Origin: Micrococcaceae bacterium
GTDB lineage: Bacteria > Actinomycetota > Actinomycetes > Actinomycetales > Micrococcaceae
Assembly: GCA_013393415.1 (NCBI GenBank)
Contig: JABXHI010000060.1
Coordinates: 1-64,000, forward strand
Direction of reading: 5' to 3'
DNA: 64,000 bases
The notes beneath the pieces were generated by a model. It searched no databases and had not been told where the DNA came from. It saw only the letters and a program-made list of their open reading frames with translations. Made by a program: the position numbers and the translations under genes. This document shows, one piece after another, positions 8,176 to 17,479 of this stretch; the stretch's first letter is position 1, and the number at the start of each line of letters is the position of its first letter.

Positions 8176-9384
8176 ATGAAACTGTCACCGGATTCAGAAG
8201 CCGTCGTCAAGGAAACCGCAGGCGTCGTCGCTGAAATTGCCGATGAGGCCACCGTGGTGTTTTACCGCGACATGTTCGAAGCGCATCCAGAATTGCTCAA
8301 TGTCTTCAATGAGGCGAATCAGGCGATCGGTGAGCAACCCAAAGCTCTGGCCGCGTCGGTGGTGGCCTTTGCGGTGCACCTCATCAATCCTGACGCCCCG
8401 GATTTCACCCCGGTCATGCAGCGCATCGCCCATAAACACGTGTCGTTAGGCATCAAGGCCTCCGACTATTTGATTGTCGGCCGTTACCTGCTGGGAGCGG
8501 TTGCCAAAGTGCTTGGCGATGCAGCCACCCCGCAAATTGCCGCAGCCTGGGATGAAGTCTATTGGCTGTTTGCTACGGCACTGATCGCCGAAGAAGCTCG
8601 CCTTTACGCCGAGGCCGGCACTAATCCAGATGAACCGTACCGTCCCTACCGCGTGGTCGAACGGTTCGAAGAATCCGATGAGGTCTTTTCACTTTTGCTG
8701 TCGCCCGTCGACGGCCAAGTGCCCAGCCACCACACTGGCCAATACGTGGGCATTGCGGTTGATCTCCCCGATGGGCGTCGTCAGCCACGCCAGTACACCA
8801 TCTCATCGGGACCGCGCGGCGATACACTGCGGGTGACCATTAAACGTGTTCGGGGTGTCAATGGCACCCCTGATGGTCGCGTCTCCGGTTGGTTGCATGA
8901 GCATGCCACACCTGGCACCGTCCTGGATGTCTCGCAGCCGGCGGGTGATGTCATTCTGGACAATACTGACGCCCCACTCGTGCTGGTGTCAGCGGGTATT
9001 GGCATTACCCCGGTCGCAGCGATCATGGAAGACCTTTCTCGTCGCCAACCGGAACGGACAGTGCGGTTGTTCCACGCCGATAAGACCCACGCACATCATG
9101 CCCTGTACGACGGTTTGCGGCGCCAGGTGTTGGCCATGCCGGATGCTCGGGCACAAAACTGGTACGAAGAGGGTGCTGAGCAGGCGCCGACCCTACATCC
9201 CGCTCGTCCGGGATTCATGGACCTCTCCGACGTTGAGCTCCCTGTTCAAGCAGAAGTGTTTATGTGTGGGCCGCTGCCGTTCATGCAGATTGCTCGGAAG
9301 ACTCTGATCGATCAGGGCGTGCCGTCCGAATCGATTCACTACGAGGTATTCGGCCCGGATATGTGGGCACAGAACCCAGACTAA
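8176..9384 (+). CDS. hmp: Flavohemoglobin, nitric oxide dioxygenase
   Basis: 402 residues from ATG 8176; AAGGAG lies 12 bases upstream and an in-frame TTG at 8164 is too close to it. The globin domain has the proximal histidine H88 (AHKHVSLG). The FAD domain has RQYTISS (from 205). The NAD domain has GIGITP (from 274) and MCGPLPFM (from 363). The enzyme oxidises NO to nitrate with O2 and NAD(P)H in the cytosol. The gene is convergent, 6 bp apart, with a cysteine-bearing HTH regulator that may sense NO. A palindrome lies in the promoter region. Confidence 0.95.
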   Translation: MKLSPDSEAVVKETAGVVAEIADEATVVFYRDMFEAHPELLNVFNEANQAIGEQPKALAASVVAFAVHLINPDAPDFTPVMQRIAHKHVSLGIKASDYLIVGRYLLGAVAKVLGDAATPQIAAAWDEVYWLFATALIAEEARLYAEAGTNPDEPYRPYRVVERFEESDEVFSLLLSPVDGQVPSHHTGQYVGIAVDLPDGRRQPRQYTISSGPRGDTLRVTIKRVRGVNGTPDGRVSGWLHEHATPGTVLDVSQPAGDVILDNTDAPLVLVSAGIGITPVAAIMEDLSRRQPERTVRLFHADKTHAHHALYDGLRRQVLAMPDARAQNWYEEGAEQAPTLHPARPGFMDLSDVELPVQAEVFMCGPLPFMQIARKTLIDQGVPSESIHYEVFGPDMWAQNPD

Positions 9385-9390
9385 ACCCGT

Positions 9391-10152
9391 CTAGCCGTAT
9401 GACATCTGGCAGTACGACCCACCATCGTCACCTGCAACGCGCCGTTGTGCTGCCAGGGCGAATTGGGCAAGCTCGGCGTCACTTCGGTCACCGTCGATTC
9501 CGGGCGTTGCCGTCGTCTCGGGTGCCTCATCGTGGTCTTGCTCATCGGAGCCCAGGACGACAAGGCAACTGTGGGCGGTGGTGAAGGGATGAAGTTTCCG
9601 CAGTTTCAGGGGACCGTCGACCTGGTCAAGCTGTTGCCGCACCAGTTTGGCATGCACGGCACAGACGACGGGGCGCTCTGATTCCAGCAAGTCCTGATAG
9701 ATGCAGGGTTTGACCTCGAGGCTGAGCTGGTCGGCATCCATGACCGGCTCCATTCCGGCGTCGTCCAAGTGTTCATAGAGCACATCGAGCTGGTGCAGCG
9801 CATCGTCCCCGAGGGCGTCACCGCCGTCGAGGTCGGGTGCAATCCTACGCAGCATTTCACCGCGAGCGCCAGCGTCTTCAGCGCGCTCTTGCGCCGCGGG
9901 ACTGTGTTCACTGCGCTCGACGGGCCAGTACCCCATCGGTGGTCGACCGCGACGACCAGTATCCACCGGAGTGCTTACCAAGAAACCTTCAGCTTCTAGC
10001 ACCCGCAGATGATCTCGTGCGGTATTGATATGCACGTCCGCTTCAACGGCAAGATCTTTTAACGCTTGTCCCGGCTTGCGCTGAACAGCGTGGAGAAGGC
10101 GTACCCGGCTTTCCTCTGTGAGGCCCCGGTAATCTTTTACTCTGCGAGGCAT
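9391..10152 (-). CDS. Winged-helix regulator with conserved cysteines, possibly Fe-S
   Basis: 253 residues. An N-terminal winged helix-turn-helix (about 12-75: RVRLLHAVQRKPGQALKDLA, then INTARDHLRVLEAEGFL) is followed by a domain with C150, C164 and C196 (spacing 13 and 31) and a fourth C248 near the end. The arrangement recalls SufR-type regulators, whose cysteines bind an Fe-S cluster; this is analogy, not proof. The minus-strand TATGAT lies six bases before the ATG and no Shine-Dalgarno is seen, so the mRNA is probably leaderless. It is convergent with hmp, making an NO- or redox-sensing role attractive. Confidence 0.75.
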   Translation of the reverse strand: MPRRVKDYRGLTEESRVRLLHAVQRKPGQALKDLAVEADVHINTARDHLRVLEAEGFLVSTPVDTGRRGRPPMGYWPVERSEHSPAAQERAEDAGARGEMLRRIAPDLDGGDALGDDALHQLDVLYEHLDDAGMEPVMDADQLSLEVKPCIYQDLLESERPVVCAVHAKLVRQQLDQVDGPLKLRKLHPFTTAHSCLVVLGSDEQDHDEAPETTATPGIDGDRSDAELAQFALAAQRRVAGDDGGSYCQMSYG

Positions 10153-10160
10153 ACTTGCAT

Positions 10161-10196
10161 CATAGCAACGGAGTATGTGTTGACGCTGTTACTATG
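10161..10196. promoter_or_regulatory. Inverted repeat over the promoter of the cysteine-bearing HTH regulator
   Basis: CATAGCAAC (10161-10169) and GTTACTATG (10188-10196) are inverted copies (8 of 9) 18 bp apart. The first arm overlaps the minus-strand TATGAT -10 hexamer, so this may be an autoregulatory site. Confidence 0.45.
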
Positions 10197-10219
10197 CGGT
10201 CAGGGTGATCACGTTGCCT

Positions 10220-10936
10220 TTATGCAACAGGTTTTTGACCCCAGTGCAGTGCCATCGTGCCGAACATATAGGTCTTATAACCGCTTGTGACAAAGCCAGC
10301 TTCACCGATCATGTGTTCGATGCGGTCTGCCGTGTGGAAGCCGCGCGAGGTACGTGACAGGTACTCATAGGCGTCTGGATTTTGGGTGATGGCGTTGGCC
10401 AAGCGCGGCACCACGTATTTGATGTAGGCGGTCGAAAATGGCTTGACCACGTTACGGGGTGCTGGTGACATCTCGAGCGATGTCATCCAGCCGCCGGGCT
10501 GCAGGACGCGGTATTGTTCCTGAAGGGTTTTAGCAATATCGGTGACGTTGCGCAGCAGGTAGCCGTGGGTGACCGCATCGAAGGTGTCGTCATCATACGG
10601 CAGCTCCATGGCATCACCGGTTTGCCAGACAATATTTTCGCCACCGGGACGACTCCGGGCAACCTCTAGCATTTCATTGGAAATGTCCAGGCCATACACT
10701 TCGGCGCCGTAGCGTTGATTGGCGGCTTCAAGTGCGAGATCGCCTGTGCCCGTGGCGATGTCTAAGACTTTGGGGGCTTGGCCGAGCTGGGCGGCATTGA
10801 CCGTATCTCGAATAAAACGGGGCTCTTGGCCCAAGGTCATGACCAGGTTCATCAAGTCATAACGGTCGGCGATACGGTCGAACATGTCGGCCACGGTGGC
10901 ACCGTGGGCGTCAACGGCTACAGTATGTGTATTCAC
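10220..10936 (-). CDS. menG: Demethylmenaquinone methyltransferase
   Basis: 238 residues of the UbiE/MenG family, which methylates demethylmenaquinone with SAM in the last step of menaquinone synthesis. Visible are the N-terminal VADMFDRIADRYDLMN, the SAM loop VLDIATGTGDLALEA (57-71) and the family block MEMLEV-like EMLEVARSRPGGENI followed by HGYLLRNVTD. The start is GTG 10936. No Shine-Dalgarno is seen and TAGGCT lies close upstream, so a leaderless mRNA is likely. It is monocistronic and supports menaquinone as the respiratory quinone used by the etf-linked cytochrome b. Confidence 0.93.
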   Translation of the reverse strand: MNTHTVAVDAHGATVADMFDRIADRYDLMNLVMTLGQEPRFIRDTVNAAQLGQAPKVLDIATGTGDLALEAANQRYGAEVYGLDISNEMLEVARSRPGGENIVWQTGDAMELPYDDDTFDAVTHGYLLRNVTDIAKTLQEQYRVLQPGGWMTSLEMSPAPRNVVKPFSTAYIKYVVPRLANAITQNPDAYEYLSRTSRGFHTADRIEHMIGEAGFVTSGYKTYMFGTMALHWGQKPVA

Positions 10937-10976
10937 AGTATCTTAGCCTAGCTGACACCCACCCACCGGCGATTCG

Positions 10977-11540
10977 TTAGTCTTCGACGATTCCGTAAAC
11001 GGTCAGGGTTGCACGGCCCAGTGTGTTGCCGTGACGGTTGAACCCGAAGAACGCGTTCGAAGCGTCATCGGGGATATCCAGTTTCTCCACACCCAGGGCA
11101 TGCACGGTGATGATGTAGCGGTGCGCACCGTGACCTGCCGGTGGTGCCGCACCGATGAATCCTGGTCCGCCGCCATCGTGCTTGAGCTGAAAGGCGCCCT
11201 CGGGTAAACCGGAGCCATCCGCTGCACCGGCGTTTTCGGCGAGCTCGGTGACGTCTGCTGGAATGTTGCCCACTGACCAGTGCCAGAAGCCTGAACCGGT
11301 TGGCGCGTCAGGGTCAAAGATGGTCACCGCATAAGATTTGGTGCCTTCCGGTGCGCCTGACCATTTCAGGTGCGGGGAAATGTCTTCACCGTTTGGCACG
11401 CCCATGGCCCCTGAGTACTGCGGTGCAGGAAATTCCTGCCCTTGCGTGACGGTGTCGGAGGTGACACTAAATTCAGCGGCTTCTTCAAGGCGGGCGAATT
11501 GGTCGTTTCCGATGCGGGCAAGTTCGTTGATGTCAACCAT
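10977..11540 (-). CDS. YbhB/YbcL family PEBP-like protein
   Basis: 187 residues from ATG 11540, which has GAAGGAG eight bases upstream. The phosphatidylethanolamine-binding (Raf kinase inhibitor-like) fold is shown by SPHLKWSGAPEGTKSYAVTI, FDPDAPTGSGFWHWSVGNIP and the C-terminal HRYIITVHALGVEKLDIP. No signal peptide is present, so it is probably cytosolic. Bacterial members have no agreed function. It appears monocistronic. Confidence 0.9.
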   Translation of the reverse strand: MVDINELARIGNDQFARLEEAAEFSVTSDTVTQGQEFPAPQYSGAMGVPNGEDISPHLKWSGAPEGTKSYAVTIFDPDAPTGSGFWHWSVGNIPADVTELAENAGAADGSGLPEGAFQLKHDGGGPGFIGAAPPAGHGAHRYIITVHALGVEKLDIPDDASNAFFGFNRHGNTLGRATLTVYGIVED

Positions 11541-11610
11541 ACTGCTCCTTCGCGTTGTCATGACTCGTGGTCGGTGGCCAATGCATGGCCTAGCCTAGCG
11601 GAATCACACA

Positions 11611-11651
11611 GCAAGAACCCGGGTCGGCGTGCTGCCTTCCCGGGTTCTTGC
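11611..11651 (-). terminator. Strong hairpin downstream of csbD
   Basis: GCAAGAACCCGGG (11611-11623) pairs perfectly with CCCGGGTTCTTGC (11639-11651) around a 15-base loop, 17 bp after the CsbD stop. There is no U tract on either side, so it is a stable hairpin and a probable but not classical terminator. Confidence 0.65.
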
Positions 11652-11668
11652 ATGTTGCGAACTGCGGC

Positions 11669-11887
11669 TTAGTTGTTCTTGAGGCCGTCAGTAAATCCTT
11701 TTGCTTTATCTTTGACGTCACCGAAGGTATCTTTAACCTGCTCGGAAGTGTCTTTAACCTTGCCCTTCAGGTCCTGACCTTTACCTTCGGCCTCGGCCTG
11801 TGAGTCACCGGTTGCTTTACCAGCGCCTTCTTTGGCTTTGCCAGCGAATTTGTCTTTTGCGGCATCTGCTTTATCTTCGATTCCCAT
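11669..11887 (-). CDS. CsbD family stress protein
   Basis: 72 residues from ATG 11887 with GAGAGG upstream. It is strongly hydrophilic, rich in Lys, Asp, Ala and Gly, with repeated DKAKG/VKDT turns (GKAKEGAGKATGDSQAEAEG, LKGKVKDTSEQVKDTFGD). That pattern is typical of CsbD-like general stress proteins, which are small, probably disordered and often controlled by stress sigma factors. The biochemical role is unknown. Monocistronic. Confidence 0.88.
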   Translation of the reverse strand: MGIEDKADAAKDKFAGKAKEGAGKATGDSQAEAEGKGQDLKGKVKDTSEQVKDTFGDVKDKAKGFTDGLKNN

Positions 11888-12030
11888 GGTGGTCACCTCT
11901 CAGGTTTCTCGGGAACAGGTACATCTACGACGCTACTGACTCCGCCTTGCTGATGTCACGTGAATTCAGGGAACTCACAGCAAACATTCACTTGGCATTG
12001 GCCTCGAGTAGTGCTTTCATGCCTTGACCT

Positions 12031-13230
12031 CTAGCTGATGGTCGAGTCGAATTCCACGATACGTTCGATGGCACGCTCCACGGCCTCATACCCAGCCGCA
12101 AAGGAAACACGAATGAACTGGTCGCCGTCCACCGAATCGAAATCCACCCCCGGGATCAGGGCAACGTGTGCGTGTTCCAAGACCGCAGCCGCATAGTCGA
12201 CGGTGTTGCCATAGCGCTGCAGAATCTTTTCGGCGGGCTGGGCGTAGTAGTAGAAGGCGCCGTCTGCGGGCGCGGCATGACGCCAGCCCAACCGGTCGAC
12301 ATTGTCGAGGACCAGCTGACGGGTACGGGCGAACTCAGCGACTTTTGCGTCAGATTCGGCATACGCTTCAGTGCTGAACGCTTCCGTCGCCGCATATTGC
12401 CCGGCAGCAGGCGGGCACAGCGAAATCGAACCAGCCAGGCCTGAGACCGCCGGGGCGAGATCTGCTGGCATGAGCATCCACCCGAGTCGCCATCCGGGCA
12501 TGCCCCAGTATTTTGAGAACGAGGAGATGACGATGGCATTGCGATCAAATTCCCAGGCCGACGTGCCGCGATCTTGGCCAAAGGTAATGCCATGGTAGAT
12601 CTCATCGGAGACGAGACGCACACCGTTCTCAGCGCACCACGTTGCGATGCGACGCATGTCATCGCGGGGCACCATGGTCCCCGTCGGATTATTTGGCGAC
12701 GCGACAATGAGCCCATCGAGCGGTTTTTCGGCGTGGGCCTCAGCCAGTTTTTCCACATCGAAACGGAAGTTGGACTCTATGCCAGCTGGCAAGTCGACGA
12801 CTTCGACATCGAGCGCACGCAGAATATTGCGGTACGCAGGATAGCCCGGGCGGGCCAGCCCGACACGATCACCGACATCAAAAGCCGCGATGAAACTGGA
12901 GACGAATGCCCCGGATGAGCCGGTCATCACCGCTACGGATTCATGGTCCACTTCGAGGTCATACCAGGTGCGGTAATGCGCAGCAATGGCTTCGCGAAGC
13001 GGCTGCGTCCCCAGCGAGGGGGTGTAGTTGAACACGGGACCGTCTGCGTTGTGAAGTTGAGCTGCGGCACGGTTGACGGCTGCCGGGGCACCGCCGCTGG
13101 GTTCACCGGCGCCCAACGAAATTACGTCATGTCCCTGGGCTTTCATCGCGTCGACGTCGCCAACGATGTCCATGACTTGAAAACGGTCTACCGCTGAGCG
13201 ACGACTGGGTGCAAAATGTTGAGCTGCCAT
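12031..13230 (-). CDS. Class I/II PLP-dependent aminotransferase
   Basis: 399 residues, fold-type I aminotransferase of the aspartate aminotransferase superfamily. Visible are ASPNNPTGT (178-186), VSDEIYHGI (208-216), the PLP lysine K240 in SSFSKYWGMPGWRLGW, and the C-terminal FIRVSFAAGYEAVERAIERI. The amino-acid substrate cannot be decided. It is monocistronic, with no linked biosynthetic genes. The product is cytosolic. Confidence 0.9.
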   Translation of the reverse strand: MAAQHFAPSRRSAVDRFQVMDIVGDVDAMKAQGHDVISLGAGEPSGGAPAAVNRAAAQLHNADGPVFNYTPSLGTQPLREAIAAHYRTWYDLEVDHESVAVMTGSSGAFVSSFIAAFDVGDRVGLARPGYPAYRNILRALDVEVVDLPAGIESNFRFDVEKLAEAHAEKPLDGLIVASPNNPTGTMVPRDDMRRIATWCAENGVRLVSDEIYHGITFGQDRGTSAWEFDRNAIVISSFSKYWGMPGWRLGWMLMPADLAPAVSGLAGSISLCPPAAGQYAATEAFSTEAYAESDAKVAEFARTRQLVLDNVDRLGWRHAAPADGAFYYYAQPAEKILQRYGNTVDYAAAVLEHAHVALIPGVDFDSVDGDQFIRVSFAAGYEAVERAIERIVEFDSTIS

Positions 13231-13489
13231 GCCCCAAGTATGCCAAACCCCACTGTGGCCGCGTCAACGGTGCGAAGCCTGCTGCCACCCGCCGTCAGAT
13301 CGTCGAACAATATGGCTCGCGCTCGGATGCACCATCCGAGGCGTTGACCGCGCCGAAATGCCACCATCGCCTCCAGAGGCGGTCCTTGTAGCGGGGTGAC
13401 TACACCATGATCAATGCCATAAAATTTTCAGGGCTACTCTGCAACCGCCGTCATGTCTGTTCCAGCGGTTGAGAAAGGAAGCTGACATC

Positions 13490-14473
13490 ATGCCACCTGA
13501 CCATTTGGCCGTGCAGACGCACGGACTCGTCAAGAACTTTGGCGAGAACACGGCCGTCGATGGCGTTGATCTTTCCATCGCCCGCGGCGGCATCTACGGG
13601 GTACTGGGGCCCAACGGGGCGGGAAAAACGACCGTGATCCGCATGTTGGCTACCCTGCTGCGCCCCGACTCAGGCGAGGCGACCGTGCTTGGCCATGATG
13701 TCTATACCGAGCCGAACGCCATCCGGGAGAGAATCGCGTTGACCGGCCAATTCGCATCCATGGACGAAGATCTCACCGGCATTGAGAATCTTATCCTCCT
13801 TGGACGCCTCCTCGGTTACCGTCACCGAGCAGCCCGCAAGCGCGGGACGGAACTGCTGGAAGCTTTCGGTTTGAGTGAGGCCGCAAACCGTCCGGTGAAG
13901 AAGTACTCCGGTGGTATGCGCCGTCGACTGGATATCGCAGGCTCACTGATTGTGACACCCGATCTGATGTTCCTCGATGAACCGACCACCGGGATCGACC
14001 CACGAAGCCGCAACCAGGTCTGGGACATCATCCGGACGCTGGTTGACGGCGGGACCACGATTTTACTGACTACCCAGTATCTGGAAGAAGCTGACCAGCT
14101 CGCGGATCGTATTGCCGTGATCGATCATGGCAAGGTGGCCGCCGAGGGCACGCCGGGGCAACTCAAAGCCGAAGTCGGTTCGGGTGCGCTGCGGATACGA
14201 GTCAACGATGCCACCCGCCGTGACGAAGCCGCCGACATTCTCAGCCGAACGGGTGGCACGCAGGTCACCCGGGAAAATGATCCCGCCTCGCTGAGGGTAC
14301 AGGTTGATGGCAGCGCCGGGGTAACCGAAGCGCTTGCGGCTCTCGAGCACGCCGGCATCGATGTGGCGACATTCTCGTATGGTCAGCCCAGCCTGGACGA
14401 AGTGTTCCTCAGCCTGACCGGGTCGCATACGACATCCGATTCCGTCACTCCAACCGAGACTGAGGTCCAATGA
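13490..14473 (+). CDS. DrrA-type ABC transporter ATP-binding protein
   Basis: 327 residues from ATG 13490, with AAAGGAAG upstream; an in-frame TTG at 13469 is less likely. Walker A is GPNGAGKT (about 40-47), the signature is [16 protein letters not shown] and Walker B is [12 protein letters not shown]. The C-terminal extension (about 220-327) with [15 protein letters not shown] is typical of daunorubicin-resistance (DrrA) exporters. It overlaps the permease by 4 bp, so the two are translationally coupled. It probably exports a lipid or drug; the substrate is unknown. Confidence 0.92.
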   Translation: MPPDHLAVQTHGLVKNFGENTAVDGVDLSIARGGIYGVLGPNGAGKTTVIRMLATLLRPDSGEATVLGHDVYTEPNAIRERIALTGQFASMDEDLTGIENLILLGRLLGYRHRAARKRGTELLEAFGLSEAANRPVKKYSGGMRRRLDIAGSLIVTPDLMFLDEPTTGIDPRSRNQVWDIIRTLVDGGTTILLTTQYLEEADQLADRIAVIDHGKVAAEGTPGQLKAEVGSGALRIRVNDATRRDEAADILSRTGGTQVTRENDPASLRVQVDGSAGVTEALAALEHAGIDVATFSYGQPSLDEVFLSLTGSHTTSDSVTPTETEVQ

Positions 14474-15342
14474 TGACGACTCCCGACCACCCAACCCAGC
14501 CCTTCGACGGTACATCAGCTGTCGGGCTGCACGAATCCGAGCGCATCCGGAACGTGTTGGTGTCACAGCAGGACCGGCCGCGACCAGCCGGTGGGTTCTC
14601 CGCCTCAGTGACCTACGGGTGGCGAGCGCTGTTGAAGATCAAGCACTTGCCCGAGCAGTTGATCGATGTGACGATTTTCCCGATCATGATGACCTTGATG
14701 TTCACCTACATTTTCGGCGGGGCAATCGGCGGTTCAGTCGATAACTATGTGCAATTTTTGATCCCGGGTATCTTCGTCCAGACCCTCATCATGATCACGA
14801 TGTACACCGGGCTGACACTCAACCGGGATGTCTCGAAGGGCGTTTTTGACCGTTTTCGGTCACTTCCGGTGTGGCGACCCGCCCAACTGGTGGGCGCACT
14901 GCTCGGCGACCAGGTGCGCTACCTGTTGGCCGGAACCATCATTCTCGCCGTCGGCTTTGCTCTAGGTTTTCGTCCCGCCGGTGGGCTGACGGGTGTCGTG
15001 GCTGCCTTCGTCTTACTGCTGGTCTTCAGTTTTAGTTTGTCGTGGGTGTGGACAACCGTTTCATTGGCGGTCCGTACCGAACAGGCCGCGATGGGTGTGT
15101 CCATGTTCATCATGATGCCTCTGGTCTTTGCTTCGAATATCTTCGTCGACCCGGACACCATGCCCGATTGGCTTCAGGGTGCGGTCGAAGTGAATCCCGT
15201 CTCCGTGGTGGTCACGACCGTGCGGGAGCTGATGGCAGGAACCTTCAGTGTCAGCTCACTCGGATTGGTCGGGCTGTGCTGCGCAGTGTTGATTGTCATC
15301 TTCGGCCCGCTGTCCATGGTCATTTACAACCGCAAAAGTTAG
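14470..15342 (+). CDS. DrrB-type ABC-2 transporter permease
   Basis: 290 residues with about six membrane helices after a cytoplasmic N-terminus of some 60 residues. The ABC-2 motifs [37 protein letters not shown] and [20 protein letters not shown] are clear. The start overlaps the ATPase stop as ATGA. The stop codon overlaps that of dnaB on the other strand (15339-15342). It forms an exporter with the preceding ATPase. Confidence 0.92.
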   Translation: MMTTPDHPTQPFDGTSAVGLHESERIRNVLVSQQDRPRPAGGFSASVTYGWRALLKIKHLPEQLIDVTIFPIMMTLMFTYIFGGAIGGSVDNYVQFLIPGIFVQTLIMITMYTGLTLNRDVSKGVFDRFRSLPVWRPAQLVGALLGDQVRYLLAGTIILAVGFALGFRPAGGLTGVVAAFVLLLVFSFSLSWVWTTVSLAVRTEQAAMGVSMFIMMPLVFASNIFVDPDTMPDWLQGAVEVNPVSVVVTTVRELMAGTFSVSSLGLVGLCCAVLIVIFGPLSMVIYNRKS

Positions 15343-16712
15343 AAGCCGCCGTCGGACGGGGCCATATTCGCAAACCGTGAGTAATGTCCCTGGAAGGCAA
15401 GTTCGATGGTCTTGGTGGGGCCGTTACGGTGTTTGGCAACGATCAGGTCGGCTTCGCCGGCACGCGGCGATTCCTTGTCGTACATGTCTTCACGGTGCAG
15501 CAGGATGACCATGTCCGCGTCCTGTTCAATCGAACCGGATTCACGCAGATCCGAAACCTGTGGACGCTTATCCGTACGCTGCTCAGAGCCACGGTTCAGC
15601 TGTGACAACGCAACGACTGGGACTTCGAGTTCCTTGGCCAACAGTTTCAGAGAACGTGAGAACTCGGAGACCTCCTGCTGACGGGATTCGACACGTTTGC
15701 CCGAACTCATCAGCTGCAGATAGTCCAGCACCACCATTTTGAGGTTGTGCTGCTGTTTCAGACGACGGCACTTGGCCCGGATCTCCATCATCGACATGTT
15801 TGGGGAGTCATCGATGAAAAACGGCGCCTCATTGAGTTTCTGCAGAGTCAGCGCCATCTTGCGCCACTGTCCCTCGTCCAAGGTCCCCTTGCGAAGGTCC
15901 GACAGCGAGATGGTGGCCTCCGAGGACAACAGGCGCATCGCGATTTCCGTCTTGGACATTTCCAACGAGAAAAACGCAGTGGTCATCCCGTGCCCGACGG
16001 CCGCAGCACGCGCGAAGTCGAGTCCAAGCGTTGATTTACCAACCGCAGGACGGGCTGCAATCACGATCATTTGTCCGCCGTGGAGCCCCTGGGTGAGTTC
16101 ATCAAATTCATCGAAGCCGGAAGGTACACCGGACATACCGTCTCCGGTGGTCGAAGCAGCTTCGATCTCATCGATGGTTTCCGCAAGGATGTCGCCGAGG
16201 GCCACATAGTCCTCGCCAGTGCGGTTTTCGCCCACCTTATAAATTTCGGCTTGGGCTTCGTTGACGATGTCTTCAACCTCGCCATCGGAGCTGTAGCCCA
16301 TTTGGGAAATCTTGGCGCCCACATTAACAATGCGCCGCAGGATCGCTTTTTCAGCCACAATGTCGGCGTAGAACGATGCGTTCGCCGCTGTCGGCACCGA
16401 TTGCACCAGGGTGTGGATATGTGCGGCTCCACCCGTCCTGGCCAGTTCCTTGCGTCGATCCAACATTGAAGTGACCGTAATGGCGTCAGCGGGCTCGCCG
16501 GCGGCAAACAAATCGGTGATGGCCGTGTAGATCACTTCGTGACCGGGAGAATAAAAATCATTTGGTCGCAAGACTTCCGACACTTCAGCGATCGCGTCGG
16601 TTGATAGCATCATCGCACCCAGCACCGAACGTTCGGCGTCAAGGTCTTGCGGGGGCGTACGTGGATTGGCTGAGACTCCGTTGGCAGTTTCCATTGTGTT
16701 AAAGTTTGCCAT
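15339..16712 (-). CDS. dnaB: Replicative DNA helicase DnaB
   Basis: 457 residues from ATG 16712, the usual length, with no intein. The N-terminal domain begins PPQDLDAERSVLGAMM. The RecA-like C-domain has Walker A ARPAVGKST (220-228), Walker B MVVLDYLQLM and the DnaB motif LSQLNRGSEQRTDKRPQVSD. An open frame continues 85 codons further upstream but looks non-coding. The ATG has only a weak Shine-Dalgarno (GGAGGG is about 20 bases away). In many actinobacteria dnaB follows rplI directly; here three genes and a 776-bp non-coding segment packed with DnaA boxes intervene. Confidence 0.95.
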   Translation of the reverse strand: MANFNTMETANGVSANPRTPPQDLDAERSVLGAMMLSTDAIAEVSEVLRPNDFYSPGHEVIYTAITDLFAAGEPADAITVTSMLDRRKELARTGGAAHIHTLVQSVPTAANASFYADIVAEKAILRRIVNVGAKISQMGYSSDGEVEDIVNEAQAEIYKVGENRTGEDYVALGDILAETIDEIEAASTTGDGMSGVPSGFDEFDELTQGLHGGQMIVIAARPAVGKSTLGLDFARAAAVGHGMTTAFFSLEMSKTEIAMRLLSSEATISLSDLRKGTLDEGQWRKMALTLQKLNEAPFFIDDSPNMSMMEIRAKCRRLKQQHNLKMVVLDYLQLMSSGKRVESRQQEVSEFSRSLKLLAKELEVPVVALSQLNRGSEQRTDKRPQVSDLRESGSIEQDADMVILLHREDMYDKESPRAGEADLIVAKHRNGPTKTIELAFQGHYSRFANMAPSDGGF

Positions 16713-16788
16713 TGTTTTGTTGAAAGTACCCTCCCCTGCCCCGGCAGCATAATGCCAAAAACTCGAGCCCGTAGAACGGCCGATGCAC

Positions 16789-16806
16789 GCATCACTTTCG
16801 TGATGC
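16789..16806 (-). other. Hairpin with GAAA tetraloop upstream of dnaB
   Basis: GCATCAC (16789-16795) pairs with GTGATGC (16800-16806). Read on the minus strand the loop is GAAA, a stable GNRA tetraloop. It would fold in a dnaB leader RNA if transcription starts upstream of it. Confidence 0.4.
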
Positions 16807-16886
16807 CAATACCGGCCGCTACGAGCTAGTAACGCTCGACAATACCCGCCAAGAATTCGTCTATCAACCAACGAAAACTCTTGAAC

Positions 16887-17127
16887 TGTGAATAACTTGT
16901 GGATTTCGTTGTGGACTCTGTGCACAAGCTGTGGATCATCAGTGGAATACTTATGCACAGTATCCACAAACTCGAATCTGACTTGGGTGTTTATATAATT
17001 TCAGCTGTGGATTACTTAATTTTCCGCCCCATTTTCCGGGATTTGACAACACGATTTATCCACGAATTTAACACTTTCCACACCGTGGATCGGAGTTATC
17101 CCCAGGTTATGCACAGGCTGTGGGTAA
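16887..17127. promoter_or_regulatory. DnaA-box cluster (eight near-consensus boxes)
   Basis: Boxes with at most one mismatch to TTATCCACA start at 16887 (minus, TTATTCACA), 16951 (TTATGCACA), 16960 (GTATCCACA), 17006 (minus, TAATCCACA), 17056 (TTATCCACG), 17096 (TTATCCCCA), 17107 (TTATGCACA) and 17119 (minus, TTACCCACA). Two-mismatch boxes lie at 16898, 16919 and 16930. With equal base use about 0.05 one-mismatch boxes would be expected in this length. Both orientations occur, as in actinobacterial oriC. Confidence 0.85.
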
Positions 17128-17479
17128 ACTACACGCATGTCATTTCATAACTATTCCGCGTGAAACACGGCATGTCGCACGAAGTCGAAAATTAGACACG
17201 ACTCGAACCGAAAATTTCAAGTCGAACGCGGCACTTCGAAGACGATGAGTTCGTAGTTCACATTAGTCACTTTAAACCGAGTTACCGGGAAGAAATATCT
17301 CGTTCATGAAGTAAGGGAGACCTCAGAAAAAATTGTTCACCGATCCTGAATCGCTGCTTTTTGACGAGATAATGAACAGATTTCCGCCACGACTCAACCG
17401 TGGTGCTCCGCCTGTCGTCAGCACGTCCCGACGGCGAGAATTACACACGTGTAACTTGTGCACAGCGTGTGGACATCTC

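Noticed and set aside
15339-16712. Intein in DnaB
   Set aside because: Common in actinobacterial DnaB, but the protein is 457 residues with uninterrupted motifs.
16713-16967. 85-codon upstream extension of dnaB
   Set aside because: It would give DnaB an unusual N-terminus and runs into DnaA boxes; the ATG at 16712 gives the normal length.
17151-17167. parS site next to the DnaA-box cluster
   Set aside because: Only the right half matches (11 of 14 in total), well below the real sites at 56-58 kb.
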